Assembly: GCF_000327385.1 (NCBI RefSeq)
Contig: NW_008709540.1
Location: 911,954-975,953, forward strand
Direction of reading: 5' to 3'
From: Lottia gigantea
Taxonomy: Eukaryota; Mollusca; Gastropoda; Lottiidae
DNA length: 64,000 nucleotides
Part shown: positions 37,354 through 50,700 of the stretch, piece by piece
Layout: the number at the start of each line of letters is the position of its first letter
Numbering within the stretch: the stretch's first letter is position 1
Made by a program: the position numbers and the translations under genes
The notes under the pieces: model-generated
Database searches by the model: none
Told to the model about the DNA's origin: nothing
The model's input: the letters and a program-made list of their open reading frames with translations, nothing else

Positions 37354-37712
37354 TTTTCCTTATTTTTTAGTGTCAAATTAAGCAAACTATTTGATTAATT
37401 GGTGTTTTTAATGAATTATCATTTATTCTTAATCATATCATTATGTTCTTCTTGCATATAATTAAGAGTTTTAAACAAACATAAATGTCCATGTATGTAC
37501 AGTCTGGATAAACAAAAAAATACTTTTTGACCTTTTCTGATTGGTCACTCATTGGAATTCTGCTGGTAATTCTCTTCTAATTTAACTAATTATGAATGAA
37601 TTATTGACATGTGAGACAAACTGGTAAGTCATAAGAACACCTCTACTTTCTATTCATATAAGTATTAGTATTTTCATTTTCATAAATTTAAATAAGGGAA
37701 CCCATCTTTAAA
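37354..37712. repeat. Dispersed repeat, copy 2 of 2
   Basis: Same orientation as 27457-27824, sharing GTACAGTCTGGATAAAC, ATTGGAATTCTGCTGG and ACATGTGAGACAAACTGGTA. It differs by small indels and scattered substitutions. Confidence 0.85.
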
Positions 37713-38592
37713 TAAATACCAGATTTCTGACACTTACAATACAAGGAGTACCTGTACCTTTGTCAAAAGCTTTCATCAAATCTTTACAAAATATTTCAAA
37801 CAGTATCTCACCCAGTTTTTGATGGCAGGAGATATGTTTTTATAATACATACAGTTTCTCAATGTAATATTGGATTGATTGACTTTTAGAGAAGACGGCA
37901 AAAGTCTACAAGATTCCTGATAGTCTCAGACTATTCTCATCTTAAAATGATAAATGGTTTTTAGTTTCGATGTAAACATGATTTTTAAATGGACTTGTCA
38001 GATTTATAAATTGTGTGTTATCACTAAATCAATGCCCTAAGAAATATTCTAGTGAGAACTGGAAGTTCTTATGTTGAGTTTGGCTTCTTTTCAAACCAGC
38101 TAGGTTATTTCTAAAAGGACGGGGCTAGGATTTTGAGACTTACAAATACAGGGGAGAGTAGAATGTAAAAAATCTGTAACATTTTATCAGACTATTAATG
38201 TACTGAATAATAGAGAGAAATCAATATTTTAACAATAATCTGATCGAATGTAAAACTAAATTTAAAATCAATTTTACTGACTGACCAACATGGACCACTT
38301 AATTCATCTAACGATATTTTTTTGGTATTATTAATGTATGTGGTTGCCATCCTTTTGTTTCCTTCTGTTATAAGACCCCTATACAATCTCATCACTATAT
38401 ACAAAGTAATAAAGACAATTCCCTCAGTCTATAGATATATCTATCAGATGATTTTGGTATAAAAGTTACTTTTTGGAATTTTCCAGTGGGCTTCTCGTGT
38501 TCTCCTTTCAGTTTTCAAACTCTAGGCTAATTTAAGATGTTGGTCATTTTAAATTTCTCTCAAAACTTAATAATTTTGTTTTCTCTTTTCAG

Positions 38593-38764
38593 GAAGTGTA
38601 GATAGAGAGTAAGCATGCAGATTAAAGCTCCCCCTAATTTCCAACCCCAAGATGTAAGGAAGGGTAAAACACAGATCCCTGGTCCCGTCCGATCACGATA
38701 TAGAAAGTTCGATATTTATCGTGATGTTCAACAATTCTATCACGTAGATGATCACGCCATTCAG
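38593..38764 (+). CDS. KY-like exon 1 (coding start)
   Basis: The acceptor ctcttttcag ends at 38592 and 22 non-coding bases precede ATG 38615. The exon encodes 50 residues, basic and Tyr-rich (RSRYRKFDIY), with no signal peptide, so the protein is cytosolic. The donor is at 38765, phase 0. Confidence 0.75.
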
Positions 38765-41700
38765 GTTTGTAGATTTCCATATTTAGCGAGGCACGGCATG
38801 CTCCAACGTCAAGCTATCTCTCTATGTGGACGTATATATTCGGATTTTTTGATGGAATCAAATGAAATTCGGTATGTGTATACATATTCATAGAATGAAG
38901 ATCAAGTTTGAATTTGAGCTATTTTCGACTGTTAGAAGCAGAGTTATTGCCCTTGCCCCAAAATCTTGAATATTTACCATCCGCATTCCATGGTGGGCGT
39001 ATATGGCTGTGGTCCACTATCTTTATATTTAGCGAGGCACAACATGCTCCAATATGGGGATTACCATTTTCACAATGTCAAGCTATTACATACTTCATAC
39101 TTTTACCTTGACTACCGTAACCAACTTTCTTAAATCATTGAATGCAACGATTTGATTGAATTGTATGCCAGCATACCAGTATACAATCATTCAGAGCCCT
39201 GGACAGAAAGGTTCTTAAAATCATGGCTTTGTGTTCACAGACTTTCCGCGAGCAGGCCCGTAGCTATAGGAGGACAAGGGGTGCATTAAGCCCCCCTCCC
39301 TCCACCCGAAAGAAGTGGCCAACCTATATCATCACTGCATCAAAACACCAAATTGCCCCTTCACATATATTACTTGCCCACCAGAATAGTCAAGCCTGGC
39401 TCTGATTGGCTGTATTTGCTAGCACTCAAGGTGTTTGCTTCCTCACTCCTTGAAGGAATATTGTGTACAGATAAAATCATCTTCACAATGGTCAAGTTAT
39501 TGCAAAGTTCTCGATAGCTTGACCATTGTGATGATGTGATAAAATGAGTGATATCCAGTTATGTTGGTTTTAATTGAGCCAGTTGTGGGGAACTGCCAGA
39601 TTGCCTTGTGAAAAACATAAGGAGATTAATGTTGCTTAGTGATTATTAGATTATTAAGAGTTATTTTGGTTTTGATTGATGGTATATTTGAGGCTATGAA
39701 AGTTCTGATCAGATCAGATTGTCCTATACAGAATAAGATAACATACTGACATTACTTTTTAGCTTGCAAAAGGTCTAGAAGACACAATTCTTGACATATT
39801 TTGGTGAAATGTGGTGAAATTGTTTATTATCACCCAATGATGTACCCTATAGTATTTAAAAAAAAGTCTAAAAGTATTTAATATGAGTTATTGTCCTTGT
39901 TCTTTCATTTCATTCCAGACACAATTCTCCACAGATTTTAACGAACCCTATTAAAAAGCAAAAAATTGAATAATATTTGATATGGATTATTGCCCTTGTT
40001 TTCAGAAAACGTGTTCAATCTTAAGCTTCTAAACACCTCAGAAGACAAATTATTGACTGATTTAAACGAAACTTAGTGAAATTGTTTATCATCACCTAAA
40101 GATAAAAAAAAAAATAAAGCAAAAGGCTGTGAATACAACTCTTGAAGTATGAAAATATTACTCTAGAAATATTTCATTTGCTGATATCTTTTGTCAACCT
40201 GTCATACGACATGTCTACCATTACAATGGTGGCTATTACAATAGCCATCACTATTTTTAGATGAATTTAAAGAATATGTTTGAGTTGACATTGAATTCTG
40301 TCTTGTGTTTTCAGGTAGCCCAGAATGATCATGAAACGTTTATTGATTTGGTCTGGCATCTTGTTTACAGTCAGAATTACCAATCAGATCTGGAGAAAGC
40401 CAGGTAAATATTAACATCCTACTAGACAAGACAATTCAGGAAAACAATATAGTAAAAATAGAAAATATAAATTATGTCTACATAATGTCTTGACACAGAC
40501 TTCGTGTCTTGGCTTCTATTATTCTCTACTGTATTAATAATCCCACAATGTAGTAGCACCAGACTGTACCTTGACTTTTAGCACCATGAATTAGGGTTTT
40601 TATGAATTTGTCTGTAGAACAACAAAGGTTTCTCAATCTGTAATTTCAAATGATAACAGTGTTCGTAATTAGTCAGATTGCTCTTGATAAAGCCCAGCAA
40701 GGATGATTCGAAACTTAATAGTCAGGTCTTCAGAAAACAATGGTCGAAGACTAAAAATCAAGATGAACAGTGTAAATTAACCTTATTAGAAGTAGAGAAG
40801 TATAATGTATTTATATTTGTATTTCTAGGGCTATATTCAGATGGATGACCAGTAAGAATATGTACACTATTAAATTTAAAGGTAACGCTGCCAGTGGCAG
40901 TCCTGAAGAAGTTATCTTGTCTTTTAGAGATAAACAAGGAACTTATGCCAGAATTTTCGAAACAATCTGCAGGTAAGGGATATAATCCACATCTTTGTAT
41001 CAATCTTGGTTTATCAATGATGCTGGTCCAGAATGCATGGCCCTCTTCTCTCATTAAACCTTAATCAAATGGGATGCCATGACTAGCAATTTCAAGTCAA
41101 CCATTAATGTGTTACTATATCACACATAATAATAAATATCTGTATAATTGAACAAATTCAAAAATCTCGTCCAAACCATGACAATATTGGGAGCAATGAT
41201 TGTATAGCAGTGGACTAATCCTCAAAAGAGAAGTACCATCAGGTGTTTCTAAAAGAGTAAGCATGATCTGATATGCACCCGAGAACTACCACTACTATTT
41301 AGGGTAATTGACATGAACTAAATATGTTTCAAGTTTTAATAACAAATTCTTATAACAAAAACACAAGATAATATTATAGAATATAACACACTTCTTTAAT
41401 AAGGTTAGTTTATGAAAGAAGTGTGTTATATTCCATGTTATGTCTTGTGTTTTTGTTATATGTGCTCCTCGCTTCTATATGTCGTTCAAATCTTACAACA
41501 AATTCTTGCTTTTCGTTCCAGATTTTCCGGCCTCCATTGTCAAGTATTAACAGGTTTTGCGAAGGGATTAGATTATAGACCAGGTGATAAGTTTAAAGGA
41601 TCAGAATATAACCACAGTTGGAATGCTATATTAATAGATGGACAGTGGTATCTTATTGATTCTCATTGGGCCACTCGCTATCTCGTCTCCGAGAAAAACA

Positions 41701-44700
41701 ACCCTGAAAACTTGGTAAGTTTATCACATTTGAAAAAGTTCCCAAGGCAACACCAACTTGAGCTAGTACTGTTGAAAATATTGATGAACACATCTGGATT
41801 GAGCATTTATTATTCCTCAAAAGTTTCCCCCTGTCAGTGATGCAGGTAAGAGGGGCTGACATGCAAAAAGTGTCGCTCGGATGGGACAATAAACTGAGGC
41901 CTTGTGTGCTACAGGCTGTGCACGTTAAAGATCCCTCGACAGTTGGAAATCGAAAAGGAGCAGGCTAATGCTGCTGTCCTGGCAAAATTTCCCTCGTTTC
42001 TGTCTTCATTAGTCCATATATTGCAGAAAAGTAGGACATAAAACACCATTTCTTTTAATTTTTTCAAAAGTTTTTCTATTGTTGAAAGGGTCTTTTGGGT
42101 GTACTTATAAATTTTCCTACAAATATGCACTATTTTACTACCTAATGGTCATTGAGCAGTAGGACATGGTGGAAGAAAAAATTCCAATCAAGATTTTACT
42201 ATAATTAATCAAATAGTTTTATACAAAATTTGTAAATGAGAAACATTCATATACTACTACATGTAAAATGAAAATGTGTTGATGGCATTTCCCTTAATGG
42301 GACATAACTCTCTTGAAGAAATATGATAAACATCTGTAACATTATTATGGACACACTCCAGCAATTCATAAAGAGATTTGCTTTGATTATCATGGATCAG
42401 TTTGTAGTTGATAAAAAAAACGCACAAGTGTGTCTACAGGTTTTCAATATTGCAAGATAGCATTGGCTTAGTGATATACCATATTCAATGTATATGTGAT
42501 TCAATTATCACATGGGAATCTTCTGTATTGGTAGAGTAGTATTACACAGGTATGTAATAACATGAAATAATTGTTGAAAGTGTTTGTGGTGTGAATCCTG
42601 GTAATGATTTATATATATTATATATTGTAGGTGTATGAATATGATGATTTTTATTTCCTGACTGATCCAGAACAACTGATCTACAGTCACTGGGCTCACA
42701 AATCAGACTGGCAACTTCTCTCACGACCTATTTCACTTCAAGATTTCGAGAACCTCCCATTGGTCAAGTCCTATTTCTTCAAATGTGGAATGTTTTTTAT
42801 TTCTCATCACAATGGTGTCGTCCAGACCAAACAGGGACGTGTAGCCTTGACCTTGGGCTTCAGCAAACCCACCAATTTCACGTATAAAATCGTATTTTCC
42901 GATACCAATGATGAGATGTATCAAGGCCAGAAACTGAAAAGTTATGCACTTCAACATCAAGGAAAGAACCAAACCACTACTTTCATTTTCCGTGCTCCAA
43001 AATCCGGGCAATTCTACTTCACTATCTTCGCTCAGCTTCTCACTGGTGAACTGGGAGTAAAGAATGTCTTCACTGCCTCCGCGGAATACAAAGTCATCGT
43101 TGACAAACCAGCCTCTGATGCTGTTGCCCTTCCCAACTGTTCAGACAGTAGCTGGGGAGCAGGAATTGCTGTTGATCAAATTGGATTGGTTGCTAACCCC
43201 ACTAATGGCGTCTTGACAACATCCAATGGTAAAGTTAACCTGGAATTTAAGAAAACAAGACCAGCATTCATTTTGGCGAAACTTCGTAAGAATGGAATGA
43301 GAGAAGAAGATCTTGAGAAACACATCAGTGAACAGGATCTCGGAGACAGAATCATTGTGTCTGCTGAATTGCCCAAAGAAGGAGAATACGGAATTGAAAT
43401 CTACGGTAACGACCCTGCCAAAGATGGTGACACCTACACTCACGTAGCCCAATATTACGTCCATAGTGCCCCACAAGCTGAACAACTGAAAGCTTTCTAC
43501 CAAGAATCTCCCGAGAGACGTAATTTATCACCACAGCAACAAGCTGAAATAGAAGGAGGCTACAGACCAGATTCGTCTTCGGTGAGTTGATTTTTAATTA
43601 TCTTGGTTACTAGGATAGAGGTTTTCATTCTCTCATCTTCACAATGTCAAGCTAGTTTGAGTCTTGTCTTCTACCTGCAATAGTCACATTTCTTGTATCA
43701 AGGAATTGTATCATTTGATTGAATTGTACGAATACATATACAGCCAATCAGAGCCCGTCACATAAAGGCAGTGAAAACAAAGCTTTAATGTTTACAGCCT
43801 TTCTGTCGAGGGCTCTGATTGGCTATATTTGCTGGCATACAATCCAATACAATACAAATCGCTTCATTCTGTGATAAAAGAATAGTTGCTTCTTGCAGTC
43901 AAGGTATAAGTACAAAGTTTGTAATTGGACATTGTGAAGATGATGAAGTAGAGGCTATTATTCTGTAGAGAAAGAGATATCTGTAAATTATAAAATCAGA
44001 CACTTTATCATAAACAAAATCCTATAATGATAACAATAAACTATTTATTTTATATGGGTTGGAATTGGGTTTGATACACCAAAATGACATGGTTTGATCT
44101 TAGTATATGTGAAGACCCTGGCTTTAAATACCAGCCACCCTTTAAATGGAACTAAAAACAAAGGTTTTGTGTTTCACAGTGCATACATTAAAGATCTTAG
44201 TTGGTAATGGGTATGCGAATTAACTTGGTGAAATTTTTCAGTGCGTGATGAAAAGTAGACGAGAAAGCAAAATTCCATTTCAAATGTGCACAAGAAGTAT
44301 CAAGGCATTAAATCTTATCCTTGAAAGACATTCCAAAATACTTTGCGAATGAAATAGAATCTCAGAATTTATTATATAGTATTCTTTTAAGAACAAATTC
44401 AAGTATTCCTTTAAAAACAAATTCAAGAAATGTCTATTGCTGATGAATATTGATTAACAATTCAAATTAGATTTAACCAAAAATATTTTAAAGTTGACCA
44501 TGTTAACGCCTTTAACTCTTGTGGCCACTTAACTGATTAGATTATTGTGTGATGGTGATACACACTAAAGGAACTGGTGGCGCAGCTATTACCAAGTGAC
44601 GTTGCATTGTGTTTATGTCATCACCTTTGCCCTTTCATTGGCCCACATGGTGCAGAAAAGTAAGACTTAAAACTCCATTTCATTTCATTTAACTGTTTCA

Positions 44701-47700
44701 ACCCTAGTGATACGTACTGGAGCAGCCATTACCAAATGACATCACATTACGATAATATGCTTTAAGTTTTATTAGGGAGCGGCAGTGGCTCAGTGAGTTA
44801 AACGCTTGCTCGCTAACCTGTAGGTCAAGGATTCAATCCCAGCATAAGGTTAAGATAATACCTGTGGATTTTTCAACCCGGTTTAACCCCCGTGTCAGTG
44901 ATGCAGTTAAGAGGGGCTCACATGGAAAAAGTACCAGTTGTTCGGATGGGACAATAAACCGAGGCCTCGTGTGCTACAGACTGTGCACATTAAAGATTCC
45001 TCAACAGTCGGAAATCGAAAAAGAGCAGGCTAATGCCGCTGTCCTGGCAAAATTTCTCTCATTGTACCCTGCATGGCGTTACCTGTCTTCATTAGCCTAC
45101 ATAGTGCAGAAAAATAGAACATAAAACTCTATTCATTTTATTTAAGTGATTTTACTGGTTGCTCAGGGTATATGACATTTATTTCATTTACACTCAGTGC
45201 TAAAAGGGTTAAATCATGTTACTTGGAATTCAGGTTGATTATGTTTTTCATCCACACTCAGTGCTCAAAGGGTTAATTGATAGGTTTGTCTGAACTAGAT
45301 AAAACAATTGTATCACAGGTCAAAGTGACATAATAAATTATACTCTAATTGTGACCTCATGATATATTTTTATGTCCTCAATTTAAAATTTTAAGTACTA
45401 CGACAAATTATCATGGTATATTGTTTTATTTCTAGTTGACATGTTGCTGAATTAATTTTTAGTCTGACTCATTTTAACTTTTATTTTGAGTGTGAAACCT
45501 TTGTTCGATTTTGTTTTGAAACTTTGGGATGTTTAGAGGTTCTGTTTGATTCAATTTGGAATAGACATTGGGATATGAAAGGTGCTTTTAGTGACAAGTG
45601 ATGAGTTTTTACAGAGCTTTTTGCAGCAAGTAGAAAAAACTTTAGGATATTTACAGAGCCTTTCACAGTGAGACATAAAGATCTTTGGGATATTAAAGAT
45701 TCTGTTGAATACATTTTCAACTCCAATATGAATCAGGTGAATTTTTTTCTTGTTTGGAGTCATTTGCTTATTCTTTTCTTACTTGCTAACCTAAGGTTAG
45801 GTTTTGATCTGTTTAACACCTTTAGATTTTCAACCCAGTTTCTGTAATTGATGCTGGTCTGATGGGTCTTTTGCATATGACAATAAATTAAGTCTGGGAA
45901 TCAGTACGGTTCAACCATATCGTCGATGAGCTTGCAATTCCATGAATAAGGCTAAATTGGGATTTTACAGGGGAGACAAAAAACTGATTCATTTCGCTGT
46001 TTGGCCGAAATACTTTAAAAACTGAAAGGGTATGGAAAGGAAAAATTGTTTAATTGCTTTATTTGCTGCAATGTTAGCCATTCGCGGTTTCGTTTTCTGC
46101 AAATTATGTAAAATCTTCGCTAACACGATTTGGTTTTATAGAGAACGATATATCAAAGTGTGCCATGCCCCATAACAGAAGATTTTAATTTATTTAAAAA
46201 TCGAACTTGATCTGCAATATCCTTTTTGTCCAATGTCTTTGAATAATATAGTTCTATGCCCTTTAAAATCGCATAGTATTTCATCTTAGATATCCTTTCA
46301 TGTATGTACTGAAATTCAAAATGTGTCATTTCTTTGAATGATAAAGTTCAATGCTCTAAAAGAGGAAAATTAAAAGTATTTGAAAAACCTGCAATATCCT
46401 TTTGCTTTGCCCTATAAGAGAAAATTCAAAATGTGCCACAGCTTTGAATGATATAGTCTAGTACCCAATTGGAGAAAACCATAAATCATTTGAAACTTGA
46501 GCTTGATCTCATCATAAAGCAATTGAAAGTCAAAAACTGAGTTTCAGAATTTGTCATGACTTTGATTAATACAGAAGAGAAATAGTATTTGATATTCAAG
46601 ATGTAGATATATATATATATATATATATAATTTCAGTGTATATTTTAAGTTGTTATTTCCTGCATTGTATTAGATCATGATCAACCCTATAACATTATAT
46701 ACAGTAGCTCCATTAACATTGTTATCAACATCAGCAAGTTGGTTATATGGTTAGGATTAAACTTGGGTTGGAATTTATATTTATTCCAAGAGGGTTTATA
46801 ATTTGTGGAATTCTGGAGGAAATATTGTTTTTAATGTCCTGTTGAAATAATATTGTTATCAACATTGTGATAGTTGTGATTATAGTTAGGAGTAAACCTG
46901 GGCTGGAATTATTTAAATTCCTTTATTAAAGAAGATTTTTAATTTCATGTATTTCTAAAGGAAATATTGAGATTTTGTAAAGTATTTTCTTGAATTTTTG
47001 TTCATTTTAAGATGGTAAATATTGTTGCTTTGTACAGTTTTTTATTGAATTTATGATTATTCTAAGAGAATATTTGATTGTGTGTCTTGTTTGAAAGTAG
47101 ATATTGTTACTTTGTCAGAAATAGTAGGCCAACAATTTATCATCCAGAAATAGTAGGCCAACAATTTATCATCCAGAAATAGTAGGCCAACAATTTATCA
47201 TCCAGAAATTGATACATATGAAACGTTCATTAGCTGCTACCAATGTTTCAACAATATGTTATTTTGGATTTCGGATTTTGCGGTTTGGATCGTTAGTACT
47301 TGGTTTATTTATGGTGAGGATTAAAGTTTTTTTGTGAATTTGTATTTAGTTTTGGATGATTTTTGATTGTGTGGATTTCTAGAGGAAATATTAAGTTAGG
47401 TAGTAGGTATGTACCCAGTGATGAGTAGGGCCAAAGGACTTGGTTGAACCAGTCACTAAGGTAGTTGAGCCATTGGGTATATTATACTGTCAACTGATGA
47501 TCTTGTTGAAATAATTCTGTAGCCACACTTGAATGTTCGAAGGGGCAAGTAGTTTATTTTGAGGGGCAGTGAGTGAGGTATGGTGTCAAGTTGCAGTAAT
47601 GAAACCCCCGTGCCCCCTTCTAACTACACTGTTTTAGGCTGATATAGGTTTTTGTCAGGTGTAAAATGAGTGAATTATCCAGGGGAAAATAAGGAAACAA

Positions 47701-50700
47701 TAGATGTAGATATCTATTTAAATAGGATTGTGAAATTTGAAACAAAAATGTACATTTGACACCAGGTTGATTATGTTTTCAAAGGTCCAAAGAAATCATT
47801 GACCCATTGGACCATGTATATCATCACTCCAAGGACAGTTTCCAGCTGTGTAAAAATTTTAAGGAATCACTGGACCATTCAAAACTTCGCTCTACCCAAC
47901 AAGTTTTGTGCATGTACTTATAGAAAGTGTAAATGACCTAATTGTAGACTTATATTGAAAGAGTAAAATAGCCTGGAGACACCGAAGATTATAAACTACA
48001 GGTTTTTTTAACAAATTAATTAATTAAAATCGTATCAAAAATTATTGAAGAAGAGCTAGAGTGTAGTATAGTCTTTATAGTGTTTTTCCAGAAAACTCTT
48101 TCGTTTGTAGTGTTTTTTCTTCAGTCTGCAGAGTTTCTGTTTTCAGTGTTTGTGTTATGTAGTGTTTTGTGTCTTTTTTTTTTTACCTACAGTGTGTCTT
48201 TGATCTACATAATGCTTTGAGTTTTGTGCTAGTTATAGGTGTTATAGAAGATACTCTCCTATAGAAGCACTGGCCTAGGTGCTAGTGTTTTTCTTACTTA
48301 CATAGTGTTTTTCTGGCTGGTCTACATAGTGTAATAGTGTTTTGCTTGCATATCTTGTGTTTTTTTGACTTACATAGTGTTATAGTGTTTTTCTTGCATA
48401 TTTAGTGTTTTCCCAGCCTACATAGTGTTTTTTGGGGGTGAGTTAACAAGAGCGAATTTATTGAAACAATTTAAAGTTGTATCATAATAAAAGTGAATAT
48501 GGCCAGACATATATCTACCTATAATATAAAGGTTGGTTCATTTTAATATTTTTCACAATTTTCTAAAATTCATTTTATTTAAAAAATTTTGTTATTAGGG
48601 TTATTTATTTTATTAAATTGTTTTGTTGATATATTGACAATTGACTCTTCTATTTTCAAGAGGGAAGGGGGGAACACCAGGAGGGGATAGAGACTGATGT
48701 AAAAACTGTAGTGTTTTGATAAGACACTGTAATAAATATATTAATATATCCATCTATCCAGCTTCTCTATGACTTATTGGTGGTATAACTCTTTCATACT
48801 AGTCTTCTTCTTTATGTGGGAGGGTGATATAAAACTGTAGAGTTTTTAAAAGACACTGTAAGAAGTATGATGATAAAAACACCTGAGTAAAAATCTCCCC
48901 AGCTTCTCCGCATCTTAATATCCAGATAATCTATATAAATATGATACCTTGACAAATTATTCAGTTTTCAGTAAACATAACCGTTTACTTGCAGGTGTGA
49001 CATCTACTTAATGTGACACTTTCAGCAATCATATATTCATTTTTTTATTTAAGCAACACAACCCAACCTGAAAAAACTTGAACCATAATTTTCAGAAATG
49101 AAACTAACATTGTAGACATTTTTAACAAATATAATCTTGATCATACAAAGTAATATGAAACTGCAAAATTGCAAAATGTATTTCATTTGGTTTCACTATC
49201 AGTTATTGAAGGGTACATCCAATTCAGCATTTAAAGGGATAACTAAATCTAACAGGTCGGTTGTCAGAACACCTTGCTCCCCTGTAGCTCTGGACCTCAA
49301 ATCCAATACAAAATTTCCATGCAAATATCCAACAGGAAAAATATACATTAGGAAATCCATCAGAAAAGAGAAATCCAGATTAACTTCTAGTAGATCTAAA
49401 TCTAATATCAATAAAACACAGCTTTGCATTTAAATTTATTTGAACTAAAATAGGGATATCTGACAGGGAAATTAAATATCAGGGAAATTCAGCTGAGACA
49501 ATATGATACAATATTATATTAATATATTGTATAGTGATATTATAATGTAACATAATAATCTATTGAGTATTAAAAGAATACTACCTCTTATGGTGGGGGC
49601 ACACGAAGGTTTTTTTTTTTTCCCAATCGCAGCAGAATACATAATCTCACAAAAAACTTACAGATTATTTAGTTTCCGGCGTATTTTATCTGGCAATCTC
49701 TACTCTTAACCAATGGGATGTGGTGTTGATATTATGTGAAGGGATATGTGCTTTAAAAAGTTCTCTAGGTGTGCTCCCACTTCATCGGGTGAAAAAACAC
49801 GCTCGTCTGCCGCTAGCATTAGAATGAACATAAATTCAAATTCACAAACTTGATCAATAACAGTATATATTCATCAGTAGAGTTAGAATTTGATGTTTAT
49901 TCTAAAAGGAAGTAGTCCTTTAAGACTGTATTTACATTACAATAAGATAAGAGACAGATCAAGCTGTTGGACCCCCTGATCAATATTCAGCAGGTTTTTT
50001 ACACTTTAAATACCTCATGTTTCTCTTACATGACTCACTGCTCGATATTATCAAATATTTTTCATATGACTGATACAATATACTTGAAACTTATAACTGA
50101 ACTGAAACTTGTTACAGGCTTTGTCTGAAACTTAGGATCTATTGTACGCCTACTCCGATTTAGAATTCTGGACTTGGTTCAAATTAAAACTTGTGTCAGG
50201 TTTTGTGTAGTACAAACGATCCATTGAAACTTGTCACCTATTCTCTATATATAGAGTTAGCGATCTATATTTTGTGTAGAATTCTGGACTTGGATCAAAT
50301 TATAACTTGTGACAAGTTTTGTGAAAAATTCAGGATCTATATCTTGCAATAAACATGTACTTGAATCTAAATTGAAACCTGTGAATTTGGATCTGTTTGT
50401 ATATTTGGATTTAGTGACAAATGAATTCTGTTATACAATGTTATTACTTATGTTTCATTAAGCAGACTGATTGATTCAGATATTTGTATATAAAATAAGT
50501 TATAGACCTGTGAATGGTTATCTATTAATTTACAGTGTATTATATTCTCACCTCAGCATTTACTATAGTAAATAAACTTCATAAAACATGTGATAACTGT
50601 AACAAAGAATAAGATGGTATATATGTGAACGGAGAATTATTCAAAAATATACAGAATAAACTTTCTGTCAGGCGCCTGAAAGTATTGGCAACATTTATCA

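Larger units (their letters stand above)
8300..38592 (+). other. Putative 30-kb first intron of KY-like gene, repeat-dominated
   Basis: No coding exon is recognisable. It contains the assembly gap, SINE copies, several MITEs and many tandem repeats listed separately. Stretches such as 8300-10340, 19050-20290, 24480-26420 and 35570-36320 are AT-rich and hold nothing I can name. The longest open frames overlap repeats and look spurious. Unannotated short genes on either strand cannot be excluded. Confidence 0.45.
38765..40314 (+). other. Intron with foldback MITE
   Basis: Contains the TCACAATGTC-family element (39064-39536) with a nested insertion. The rest is AT-rich and unrecognised. Confidence 0.6.

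Noticed and set aside
42733-43534. Minus-strand frames over KY-like exon 5
   Set aside because: Shadows of the real coding exon in the opposite strand.
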